A stretch of DNA of 64,000 bases, taken from positions 16,993,064-17,057,063 of the forward strand of contig NC_079505.1 in NCBI RefSeq assembly GCF_030052815.1. The letters run 5' to 3'. The DNA is from Hevea brasiliensis (lineage: Eukaryota; Streptophyta; Magnoliopsida; Malpighiales; Euphorbiaceae). The translations under genes and the position numbers were made by a program. Each line of letters opens with the position of its first letter. The first letter of the stretch is position 1. The notes below the pieces were generated by a model. That model was not told where the DNA came from and ran no database searches. It saw only the letters and a list, made by a program, of their open reading frames with translations. Shown here piece by piece: positions 36,123 to 48,060 of the stretch.

Positions 36123-37926
36123 AGTTTAATAAAATCTAGTTTAATTTATTAATTTTCTAATATATTCCTATTTTAATAGACATTATAATCGAAGAATGTC
36201 ATTTCATTTTCTTCAATTAATTTAAATTGTGAATCATGCAATAAAAAAGTTATGGGCCATGTAAAATTATTGTTATTATTATTATTTTAATCTATAAAAG
36301 AGTTGCTAATATTCTCCGCTTGATCTGACAGGATGTGAGAGGTGGTTCGTTTAGGAGGCTAGCTTGAGCTTTGTTTTTGATGTGACGGAAAGAATAAAAG
36401 ATTGTGTAATTTTAATAAGAAAAAAAGTTAAAATAAGCCTCTGTATTTTCACTAGAAAGTTAAATAAATTTAAAATTAAATAAATTCATATATTTTCTAA
36501 AAAAATCAAATAAATAAATATTTGATAAAATATTATTTTTAATAATAAAATATTATTTTTTTCTTAATTTTAAATATTAAAAATCATTTATTAGTTTTAT
36601 TTAAAATAAATTTTAAAAAAATTGGAAAACATAGTGAACGAAAATTATTTAATATTTGTTAGAAAAATAATATTTGTTACAAAAAATCAAGTTTCCTAGA
36701 TTAAAAAGTACAAAAATTTATTTGATCCAAAACTTGATTTTAGAGTTACCTTAATTGAAATTACAAAAGCTTATTAGATCTTTTTTTCTAATTTTAATAG
36801 ATAAAACATTTTAATTTTTCTGTAAATAGATAGAATTATGTAAATATTAAAATTATAATAACTCAATAGGTAAGTGATATATTTTTAGCCACTGAACTAA
36901 ATCAAGCTAGACAATATAACTTAATAAGAAATCTTTAAGATAAAATGAATTTCATACTATGAAAATATTTTGAACATTAAACAAATATATTATTATAGCC
37001 ACCTGTGTGATCTAAAAACATGCTAAGAACAAAAATATAAGATATATAATTTTAGCCACTTCTGGACTTTTTTTTAAGATAAAATATAAGATATATTATA
37101 ATTTTGATGTAAATTACAACTAAAATTAATATAAAATAAGTTGTAGCTCAGAGTACTGGAATGGTATCCAGAGCAATGAAATTTTGAGTTTAAGACTCTG
37201 TTTATTTCATATAAAATAACTTATACATGAAAAATATATATAAAATAAATATATATCATTAATTTAATATTACAACCAAATAATTAAAAAAATATTTTCT
37301 TTATTGTGCAGTTTTGATTTGAACCAAATAATTTAATATATATCATTAATTTAATATTACAACCAAATAAATAATTTAATGTTGCTTGTGCAGTTTTCTT
37401 TAGTGTTTGTTTTGATTTGAAGAGATTTGCTTGGTGGTATGATAATATGCCATGCTGTCTTTTACTTTTGGAAGGCTAATTATGTAATTGAAATTTTCTG
37501 CTGCCTGTGCATGATCATTTCAACAAAAATGCTAATGCTAAGGATCTGTTACAATGGGTAAAGGTTTGTAAACTTAAACCATTTTGTTTTTCTGTCTATG
37601 AGTAGGACTGTTAATTGATTTGATTTAAACCTGAGAACTTGATGTGTTCAGCTCAAAAAATTCAGGTTCTTTGGGTGAACTGTGACTAGGGGCGTAACTG
37701 ACTTGAGTCAAGTCAATATTTTGTGCTACTTTAGCTCAATTTGAGTCGAAGGACAATGCTATGTGTTCAATTGTTTTTAATAGAATGAGAGGCTGGCATA
37801 CTAGTTAATAAATTAGATTTCTATAGGAATTCTCTAAGAATTGAAAGTGAAACAATGAGAAAGTAAGCATATTATTGCCAAAACTACACATAGAACAAAT
37901 AAAATACATAAGCGAGTCTGTTCAAG
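36123..37926. repeat. orphan copy of the ankyrin-gene upstream flank, then left end of duplicated unit 2
   Basis: The segment at 36131-36860 reproduces the upstream flank of ankyrin copy 1 (27880-28700), including the GAGGCTAGCTTGAGCTTTGTT block also found at 42120. It is not followed by an ankyrin gene on its gene-proximal (left) side; instead element B is inserted there. 36865-36925 resembles 32220-32320. From about 37757 the sequence matches 23040 onward, the 3' flank of unit 1. No gene lies in between. Confidence 0.55.
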
Positions 37927-40840
37927 TCAACTCTGTTCATCAGCAGCTAAATCTAAACCCAATTCAGACAAATTTTCTTCTGCAAGTTGTTCTTTGGGCT
38001 TATCAAATAAGCTGTGTTTATGAGTGTTGATCACTATCCGAAATAGGAGTGGAAATTGAAAAAATATATAGAAAGCAATGGGCACTGCGGAAAGAATAGT
38101 GAGTGGAATGTCAATCCAAGTCAATCGTTTTTGGAGCAAAATAAAAATGCTTGAGCCAAAGGCTATCATCATGGTTACTACAGAGAAGAAAAGAGTGGAA
38201 AGGCCAATTATCAGTTTTTGGGGTAACGATTTGAGGAAATCTTTTTCCGCATAACGTGAAGTGAGGATACCAAGGAATATTAATACAGAAGTATTGGAAA
38301 AGAAGAGTGATAAGGCATTTGTAATGATAAATATCAGGAATGCATCATAGCCCAAGAATATAGGAATGCCTGTGTCATTATTGGTGCCACCAGGAACTGT
38401 AAATGCTGTTGTGAACACAACAGTGGCAATAAGAGCAGCCACAACCATGCATGAAGCTGTGGTATTCTTCATCCATCTCTCACCTTCTTTCATCAACTCT
38501 GCATGTTCCTTGGCGAATAAAGCATTAGGCGTATGACCATTTTCATTAGTTCGTTCCTTGAACTTTGTTGGTACCATGCTCTCTATTTCCTAGGGTAAAA
38601 CACAATAAATATTTGAATTTCAAAATAGCTAAATAATAGTTTTTAAATCGCTTTTTTCAACATTGAAAGGGACGCCTTTTCAAAAAGTAGCTTCAACATG
38701 CAATACCAAAATAGCCATTAATTTCTAAATTTAAAAGCTTGTAGGAAAATGTTAAATGTAAAGATTACCTTAAACCATTGTAATTCCTTTTGCATTTGCA
38801 GTGCTGCGCCAGGAACTCGATCAAGTTGAAAAGCAGGAGGCAACTTAGCTGCCAAATGTAAGAAGTTATTGCCAAATACATCTCTTTTTGTCATTATTGT
38901 GCGTCTCTTTTCACCCAATCCATATATGAGGCTGAAGATTTTTTCTTGACGAAGTAGGATTGCATATGCAAATAGTGTTCTTCCCATGTTATCAACTCTC
39001 CATACTAATTCAGGGTTAGATGTGATTAGCTCTTGGATAAACTCAACTAGACCATTCTTAATTGCATCATACACTATTAGATTAAACCTAAGATTCTTGA
39101 GTTCTTCATTTCTTATTGATGGTATTTCCTTGAATAGCAATTTGAGGAGGTGCAAGGCTTGAGCATGTCTCATCTTCATATCTTTTATGCTTTCAGGGAC
39201 TGCAATTACATGAAAAACTCAAAAAAGATCAATACAATAATGGATGTTTGATACAATATAAACTGATTTAAGTAGTTGATGTTACTCACCAAGATGTTTT
39301 AAGATTCTCCAAAGAAGCCCATGTGCTAGGTTCACAACTGTAAATTGAAAAAAATAAAATAAAAATCATATCTGCTTAATGCATACTTTGCAAGAGTAAT
39401 CAGATCACTAACATAAAAAAAAAATGCATATACCTTGTTTTCTTGTGCTTCTCCCATCACTTGAATTTTGCTTGCAAGGGATTTGGACATTCTCCTCATC
39501 ACGGGGCTCTGGAGCACTAATATCATCTTGATAGAGGTTGGGAACACCTTTCATGTCAATTTATAATTTCATTTTAGCTGCTTTGAATGCAATGATCTTC
39601 AATGTGTAGAATGAATATAATTATGTTGTACTTACAAGAGTATAACCATCGGTTCCAAAATCCAAGATTACTTCCACTTAGAAATGCTGAACTTTTCTTA
39701 GCCAACAATTTTATAGCACAATTTCTATTAAAATCCTCCATAAAACCGAGTTGTCGGTACCCCTCTTTCTTCAGTAGACGCAGTGCTTCATCTTTAGTGA
39801 CAAATTATTAAACAATTATAAATTGGGATATCAAAGAAATAACAAAAATAAAGCCAATTAAATAGCTTAGGAGGTACTAAAAGAGTATTAAAAAGGTTTA
39901 CATTTGATAAATATTTTTATGCAAGATAAGAGAATGGCATACCATAAAGCCCATCACTGATCAAGCAATTTAGAAGTGTGGCACCATTCTTATCACCACT
40001 TTGTGGACTGAGATATTCAATGGGAGTTCTCTGAAGAAGATAATGTATAGTTTCTCTTTGGCCATATAAAGAAGTCATGACAATTGGAAGACAGCCATCG
40101 TAATCATTTCCTTTAGTAACCAAATTTTTATTTTTGTCCAACATGATTTTCATCATATCTATCCTTCCAATCAAGGCTGCAAGAGTGAAAGCTGTATTAC
40201 CATAGTTGGATGTCATTTCCAAGTCTTCGTCTGACATTAACTTCACCAACTCGTCTACAATCTTCAATTTTCCAGCCAAAACAGCTACTTGAAGAGCATT
40301 AAGACCCATCAATGATATCTTTGTCCTAACATCATTAGGATTCCCAGATAGACAATCTTTAGTTTTATCCCAATCTCCCTTTTCTATAGCTTTGTATAGG
40401 GATCTGTATTGAAGGATGCTTGATGTTTCTACAATAACGCGCACACATAAATATATGTTGATTATCAGAATGAAATTTTATCAAAATTAAAATAAAGTAC
40501 CTTCTTCCTTGTAGCGCTTAATCGTGGAGGGTTTGTCGGCCAAGTGCTTCCAAACAAATTTGGCAGAATCAACTTCATCTGGGTACTTCCTCATCAAATT
40601 TGAAATGGTATCTGCCCCACAAGATGTTTCAATGGCATGTAAAGCCATAGAATTCTTCATGACCCAATCCTTGTAGTTGGAATCATTTTCTTGGGGTTTT
40701 TCTTCCTCTCCAAACACTACACTCCCTAAGTCTTGACCAATCAAGTAGTGTTTCAAGCATTCCTTCCACTTTTCAAAATTAGCTTCTGTTCGCTTTTCAC
40801 TGACAAAACTAGCAAATCCATTTGCACTTGCTGTTGCCAT
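37927..40840 (-). CDS. ankyrin repeat-PGG domain membrane protein, copy 2 (ACD6/ITN1-like)
   Basis: A paralogue of the gene at 24023-27065. Its seven exons have exactly the same lengths (340, 486, 156, 114, 48, 431, 663 bases): 40501-40840, 39943-40428, 39636-39791, 39434-39547, 39290-39337, 38769-39199, 37927-38589. The product is also 745 aa. All splice sites keep GT-AG. Exon 1 encodes the same copia-GAG-like stretch (FEKWKECLKHYLIGQDLGSV), exons 2-6 the ankyrin region, and exon 7 the PGG domain with about four membrane segments. By my count exon 1 differs at 17 of 113 residues and the last 216 residues differ at 20 positions, concentrated in the C-terminal tail. Frames and splice sites are preserved, so it is probably functional. 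The likely role is defence or stress signalling at a membrane, by family. Confidence 0.88.
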
Positions 40841-42386
40841 TGCTGCTATGTCAAAATTCAAACATATAGTTATTTTCTTTTCCTGTAAAAATGTCTAAAG
40901 TACTGATAGGCAATCAAGTACAAAAGGCAGCATTGTTCTAATTATGTCCTTCTATAAATTAATGAATCCATAAAATAAAATAAAAATGGTAATTACAATC
41001 AAGGAAAAAGCAAAATACTAAATTAAAAATGAAACTAAATCTACCCATTATCTTACCAAATTTGTAGATGACAAAGAAGTCGTCCTATTAAGCTTCTAGT
41101 TAAATGCCTTCGGACACAATGAATTGAGAAAGGTCACATATTTATACAAAATTAATGTTGCCCTTAACTATTCATTGTTATTCCCTTTTCTATAACTTAT
41201 GAATTAAGTTATCCTCAATATTTATACAATTTTCATTTTTTTTACTTCATCAATTGTGGCTTTCTTTAAAAGCAGTTGTTGCTTTTGTTTAGGCTTGGTG
41301 TAGTGTTCTGTAATTTACAATTTTCTTGCTCTTAGTGTTTGTATTTTCTTTTGTCAAGTTTTTTCACTTAGCGTGTTTTGCTCTAGGTCGAAACATATGG
41401 AGAAACCATTTGGTCAGGGTTTAGAATGAGAAATTCCATGCTAAGTTTTTCCTGGCTATAAAATTAATAAAAAATTCAGCTTATATAATAATAATAACAA
41501 TAACAATAATAATAAAATATAGCTTTTACTCTTTCTATGAATAGAATATTGTATAGATAAAAGTTTGCAATGTGAAAGGGAGAAAGTTTGATGAAGAAAG
41601 ATTATTTATTTTTGAGACAAAGAGGATATGAAAGAATTTGATGAAGAGAACCTATTCTTTTACAAATTCTTTCATATTTATTTCTTTATATGGAAGGGAG
41701 AAAGTTTGATGAAAAGGAATATTTTTTGAGACAGAGAGATATGAAAGAATTTGATGAGGAGAGAACCTATTCTTTCCTTTAATTTAGAACTTATTCTTTC
41801 ACACACACATTTACATATATGAAAGAACAGGTTCTAAATTAATGGAAAGAATAGTTACATTCCATAAAGATAGTCTCAAACTATAATTTACTTTTTTTTT
41901 AAAGGTATTTAATTTATTAATTTTCTAATATACTTCTATTTTAATGTACATTAAAATAGAAGAATGTCATTTCATTTTCTTCAATTAATTTAAAATGTGA
42001 ATCATGCAATAAAAAGTTAAGGACCATATAAAAAGATATTTAGTTTCTTTTATCTATAATATGAGTTGCTAATATTCTCTACTTGATTTCACAAGATGTG
42101 AGAGGTGTTTCCTTTAAGAGGCTAGCTTGAGCTTTGTTATTGGCGCTTTGCCAAAATACAAAGAGGTGTTTCATCCATTTTATAGTGTGATACTGTCACA
42201 TATTAAATTGATCGGAGATATGATGAAATTCTGACATGAAGGACTTTTATATAATATTTCTTAAATGAGCAACTTTTGTATAACTTTTTTTTTTTTTTCA
42301 AATTGAGAGATTTCATAGTTATAAAATGAAGATGAGTAATAAAAATGTAATTAACTCTAAAATTGAGGGATGCCAGTCAAAATAAC

Positions 42387-42466
<80 letters not shown>

Positions 42467-43289
42467 TCAAATTGCTATCAAATTAAGTCTTGATAAAATT
42501 TATATATGATAGTTTAATTTATCAAAATTATTTTTTAATTATTTTAATTTATTATATTAATATAAAATAATTACCAACTATTAAGATGTGGGTTTATTCA
42601 TTTAATCATGTTGTCTTTTAATGTTAAAATCTCAGTTTTAATTAGTTTTTTCATTATATCAATTTCTTATTGGCCATCTCCTATCGTCTAATTATTACAT
42701 ATAGACTCATTGACCTAGGAAATTAAGAAATTGAAGCCGTAGACCTAACTTAGAGTAGGTTTAAAATTGGAATCGAACCAAAATCAGAAGATTCAAATTA
42801 AAATTAAAATAAGATCGAAATCAATCAATATCAAATTGTTTAAAATTGATATTGAATGGGATCATAATTGAGCTGGAATCATCTAGTTTGAATTTAAACT
42901 AAAACAGTTCTTTTTTACAAAATATATTTTAAAAAATTTTAACTATTGAATTTGATCAAAACTTAATCAAATTAAAATTAAAATTAAATTAAAATCAAGA
43001 TGAACCCCGGAGAGCTGATTCCGATCCTTTTGAACTTAGAATTGAAATCGCCAATTCAGACCTGAAATAACCATTGCTAGACTCGGTGCCACTCACTGAG
43101 TTGGTTGTCCTCCTTAGTGCCCTCACCACCATTTTCAGAAGATGATGAGTTCGAAGAGATGTCCTCGGCAAAATTTATGCTAGGCTTAGATATTAAAGAA
43201 GGCCCAGAGCTAGCATCTAAGTAATGGTCACACTTCCATGTTGAGGCATTTGATTCTCTAAGTTGGAATTGACCAAACCATGTTAATTG
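40841..43289. other. upstream flank of ankyrin gene copy 2
   Basis: It aligns with the flank of copy 1 up to about 42140 (block at 41908-42140). It then has an unusually long uninterrupted (AT)n microsatellite of about 72 bases at 42390-42461, a (AATAAC)-type run near 41490-41515, and unassigned sequence to 43289. No gene. Confidence 0.5.
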
Positions 43290-44230
43290 GCCCTCTCTTA
43301 TGTGCTACATGCATTCTTTAATGAATGTAGCCATTCTTAATCTTATCTATTATTGTGTTACCTGTCATCCATCTTAAAATCCACATTTCTTCTTCACTCA
43401 TTTTGTCAGTATGTTGTAACTTAGATGCCTAACATTCACCCTCACACAACATACTTGGTTTGATTATAGTATTATAAAACTTGCTTCTCACTTTGATAAG
43501 GATGTTATGATCGCACAGTACACCCATCGCACTTCTCCATTTCATATTGATTCTATTGGTTACATCATCACGTAAAAGTTCCTTCTTCTATGTTATGAAC
43601 CTAGATACCTTGATTGTATTTAGGCACCAAATCTCCATCCAAAAGAACTTCACATCTATTCCTTTTACGGGAGCTAAACTCACACTACATATATTCTGTC
43701 TTACTTCTACTTAGTTTAAAGCTATTGCTCTCAAAAGTTCTTCCTTACAACTCCAACTTTTAATTAACTACTACACTAGTTTCATCTATTAAGACAATAT
43801 TACCTTTAAATAACATGCATCACGGGACATCATCTTCAATATGATTGGTTAACTCATCCATTAACTAAGTTAAACATGAATGGACTCAAAACTTATCTCT
43901 CATGTAAACCTATTATTGTTGGAAGCTTGTCTGTATCCCTTTCCATTGTTCTTATACTTGTGATTACCCCCTTTTATATATCCTTAATGATCTTTATATA
44001 CTTGAAATTGACTCTTTTTTTTCTCTATCACCCACAAAAGAACTTTTCTCACTATTTCATCATATGCCTTTTTTAAGTCAATACATACCATGTGGAGGTC
44101 CTTTTTCCTCTCTCTATATGTTTTCATTAATCTTCTTACTAAAAAGATAAGCTCTGTTGTAGATTTACAAGGCAAAAAACCAAATTGGTTGTTCCATATA
44201 TTGGTAGTGTCCAAGAAATTGTACAATATG
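43290..44230 (-). pseudogene. decayed RTE-type LINE reverse transcriptase 3' fragment
   Basis: Minus-strand reading gives recognisable but interrupted RTE-type LINE text: NNQFGFLPCKSTTELIFLVR and KDLHMVCIDLKKAYD near 44200-44030, a CMLF..IVLIDET remnant of the catalytic region near 43830, and MWILRWMTGNTIIDKIKN close to the 3' end near 43380. Frames shift and stops are frequent. The 5' part is missing, as is usual for LINE insertions. It lies inside the flank of duplicated unit 2 (flank sequence resumes at about 44330) and has no counterpart in unit 1, so it inserted after the duplication. Confidence 0.65.
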
Positions 44231-44961
44231 ATAATTTTTTATATAATTTTCAAAGAAAATGGTCTAATTACACTAGTGTTTTGTTTTTTTTTTTCTTAGA
44301 ATGCTAATAACACTAATTTTGGTTATTATCCAAGAAATAAAAGTTTAGACTACATGGTGACAAATATGTATTTTAGGAGAAAATACAAAGAAAAATGGGT
44401 TGTCATGCAAATAAAAAAAAGTAGGAGAAAAATAAAGGGTAAATTACAAGTTAGTCCCTCATAGAAAAGATTATGATTAAATGATTTTAACCTTTCTAAT
44501 TTTAAATATGCCTTATCACAATCATACGTATTTAATATGGGTCTATAAATTACAATATAGTCAGGAAATAAGTTTACACTACGATATATGATAAGTGTTG
44601 TTTATCGTTACTATTAAAGTACCATTAAATTTTAAATATATTAATTAAAATTATTAAAAATTAAATTTAATGTATTTTAATAATAAAATAATTTTTAAAT
44701 TCATAAAAGATATTTTTTTTTTAAAAAAATGCTATTGTTATTTTTAACCTCAATATTAAATAGGTTCTTAATTTATTTTAAATTAATTAATTTATAATGA
44801 AATTCATATATAAAATATATTAATCTTATTTTTATGTGTTATATATATGATGAACTAATTAAATTTAAAAAATTTCTAAATATAAACTTATGTAAGAAAA
44901 GAGATTTTATTTTCTTTATTTACACAACAACTTTAGATTTTATTCTGGTTGAGAGGCGCAC

Positions 44962-45010
<49 letters not shown>

Positions 45011-48000
45011 GTAATGCCTGCAAATGATTTGTAATTGTAAGGCAAGGGAATTAAGTTATACAATCTTGAAGGAGCTTTGGATAAAATATTTTTAGGAGCT
45101 TAAACAGATTTAATTTAATATTTTTAGGAGCTAAAACATACTTAATTTTGGTCATTCAACAGAATTAGTACTAACCCTTATAATCAAAGTCTTTATTCTT
45201 AAAAATATTATTTTTTATAAGCAAATCTTTTATTAATGTTCTTTATAATATTATAAGGCTCTTGATATTTCACATTGTTTATGGAGAATAAATATGTATA
45301 AGATATATAACTTAACATATCTTGATAAAATTATCATAATTTTGTTAAGAGATGCGTATCATCTTTATCTTATGAATTCTCTATAAAAAAAAATTATTAA
45401 AATATAAGATATAATTATAAAAATGTAAAAAATTTTTTTTTTAATTTCTTTTTAGTGTTAACTATACAAAAAAAAATTGTGTAATTTCCCTCCTTTTAGA
45501 TCCTAAAGCTTGAAATAATCAAAATTTCTTTGCACTTTGATGATGTCATTTTATTTTTGTTCACATGAAAGTTTTTCCTTCAATGTGGTAAAAGATTAAT
45601 TAGACTATTCATATTGGAATAGGAAAAGAGAACTTTTTTTTTTTAATTTAAATGATGCAGAAATCCTCAATAACACTAATATGGCTAAATTTGGATTTTT
45701 GGTTTCACACTCATCGAGTAGTAGCCACCAATCTAATGATAACATATTCTAGTTAATTAGAATTTAGTGAGAAATGAATTATTATATTAAATATGATATA
45801 ATTTATATTGTGATTCAGGATAAGATATTTGTGTTATATATAAGACTTAAGCAAATATTCTCTCCTGAGCTAGTTTTTAGTGTGGAGATAAATTTGACCC
45901 ATTTTCTTTAGATGGTATCAAAATCTATCCTGTTTCAATATTAGGATGTTCATGCGGGTGTACTTTCTTCTCTTGCGAGAGCATTTTGAGGGGGGAGGAG
46001 AGAGCTAAAATTCAATTGATTATCTACTTAAAAAAAAAAAAAAAATTCTGTTGATTATAAGGTTTTTAAAAGAGATAACACTTGTAACCATATTCAGTGT
46101 TGTTGTTTAGCTAAACCACTGTACTCGGGAACAAAGTTATCTTCGTTATTCATAGAATTATCATTCTTTTACTTCATCAGTGATAGATTTTACTCTTTTC
46201 TGTGAATAGATTATCGGAAAGAAAACTATGAACACTTACATATCCGAATGTTCTTTACTTCATTTTATTTTCATCATTTATTAATCCCAAAATGTAAATA
46301 ATTAATTAATTATTAAATTAATAGAAAGAATAGGTTCTTTGTAATAACCAATTTCTATCTTATCCTATTTAATTTATAAATTGTATTGCTATGATTCTTT
46401 TATTTAATTTGTCAAGGTTATGCAATTTTGAGTGGTTTTACCTCATCAGAGTTTCCGCTAAAAAAATCTAGCAAACTATCTTTGAATATTTTTCTAATAC
46501 ACGTTCATGAATCACAATAAATAAATTTAATCAATGTATTCAAAAGAATATGCAACACTCGATATGAATTAAAAGAAAATTTTGTTTCCAATCATATTAC
46601 ATTCTACGAAATTTAAACTATCAAAAGGAGAATTTATAAAATTTTTACTAATCAAATTGCATGTAGAAATGCTTGTTGTAGGATAGTAATTTACTATGTT
46701 TTGTTTAAAGAGCCTTTATCAATTATTTTGGATTTTTTTTTAAAGTTCTTTTCTCCTCCCTCCTTTCTGTAGTTAGGTTAATTAGTTTGTTATTTGGTCA
46801 GTTAAGTTAATTGACACTCTATAACATAATATTGACATAGTAACATGGCATATAGGGCAACTTGGCTAATATAAAACATAATATGCATTACTAGAAACCA
46901 TGACATGCTCTAGGTTCCTTTCTTTCCTATGTATATGAGATGAAGACTATATATATGATATGCTCTATATGTATTATGTCTTTTATGCTTTATAACATGT
47001 AAAATGACTTTGTATGTAATCAATTTAAGAACATACTAACTAGGGAAAGATGGTAAATTTAAAATTGAACATAGAAACTTGGCATTCTAGGGCTTTATAT
47101 GTGCGTGAAACAAGGTTAAATGCTTAAACTATTTGTGTGTGTAAGTTTGGACTACATTTATTGTATGAACAAGGAATTTAATAATAGGATAACAAGGCAA
47201 GCTTTAGGAAACACAATTGGAGGTTGGCCCAATACATAGTATTAGATCAGTTTGGGTAGAGGTGCACCTAACACCTTCCCTTTTTGTAATCATTTTCTCG
47301 AATCTAGGTCCATTAGGCATATGGTGATGAAGTGTAGTGCACCTCTGCTAGTAGAGTTGTTGCCCACATCCCTTTTGAAGAACTTATCTTAATTATTATT
47401 CAAATGGCGACTCCTTCATTCTCTGCCTTTGTAGCACTAAAGTCCAAGTATCATGGTAGTGTTGTGGGAAGATGATGCCAAACTAAGTTCGAGGGTCCAA
47501 CAAAATCATATAGTTTATATTACACAAACGAGTATTTATAAGAATATAGCACATTCAATGTCATCAAGCATAAGAATTTTTGATAGAAATTATACCTCAA
47601 ATTGATAAATTTAACCTAATGTAGATAAGCTCGACAATATATTTGTATGCTTAAAATATATTTCACACAATATAATAATCTTTTACGAAAGACGAGTCCC
47701 TACATAGATTCACGAACATATATTTACCTGTGATTTTTTTACCACACTTTACTAACATACATAGTAAATTATAATAAATTTATAGCACATTCTCATTAGC
47801 CATTCTTAACTAACAGTGACAAAATATGGGATAATATCCCATTATCCAAGATTATGCAAATATAATTAATGAAATCACATTCCTTTTCTTCATTTTACAA
47901 GTACAAATTGCCTCTCTTCCTAACAGATCATTCACTTTTTGGTGAGCCTCAAAATGACACTTGCTTAGCTCACTTCACTAATGCATTTAACAGATATTCA

Positions 48001-48060
48001 TAAAGCCATAATTCTTTTTCTTACTCGTTCTGAAATATTATTTATTAACTTCACCTAAGT
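44231..48060. other. AT-rich intergenic sequence
   Basis: 44339-44460 matches 29280-29400 (end of the duplicated unit). An (AAT)n microsatellite lies at 44961-45009. The stretch 47220-47430 has GGTGCACCTAACACCTTCCC followed later by TGGCGACTCC, a word order seen in LTRs of some plant Ty3/gypsy (Tat/Ogre-type) elements, and may be a remnant of one. No gene is supported. Confidence 0.45.

Noticed and set aside
37138..37202. tRNA-like sequence (GTAGCTCAGAG...GGTATCCAGAGC)
   Set aside because: It starts like a D-arm, but no acceptor stem, anticodon loop or GTTCGA-type T-loop can be formed. It resembles a retroelement or decayed tRNA-derived piece at most.
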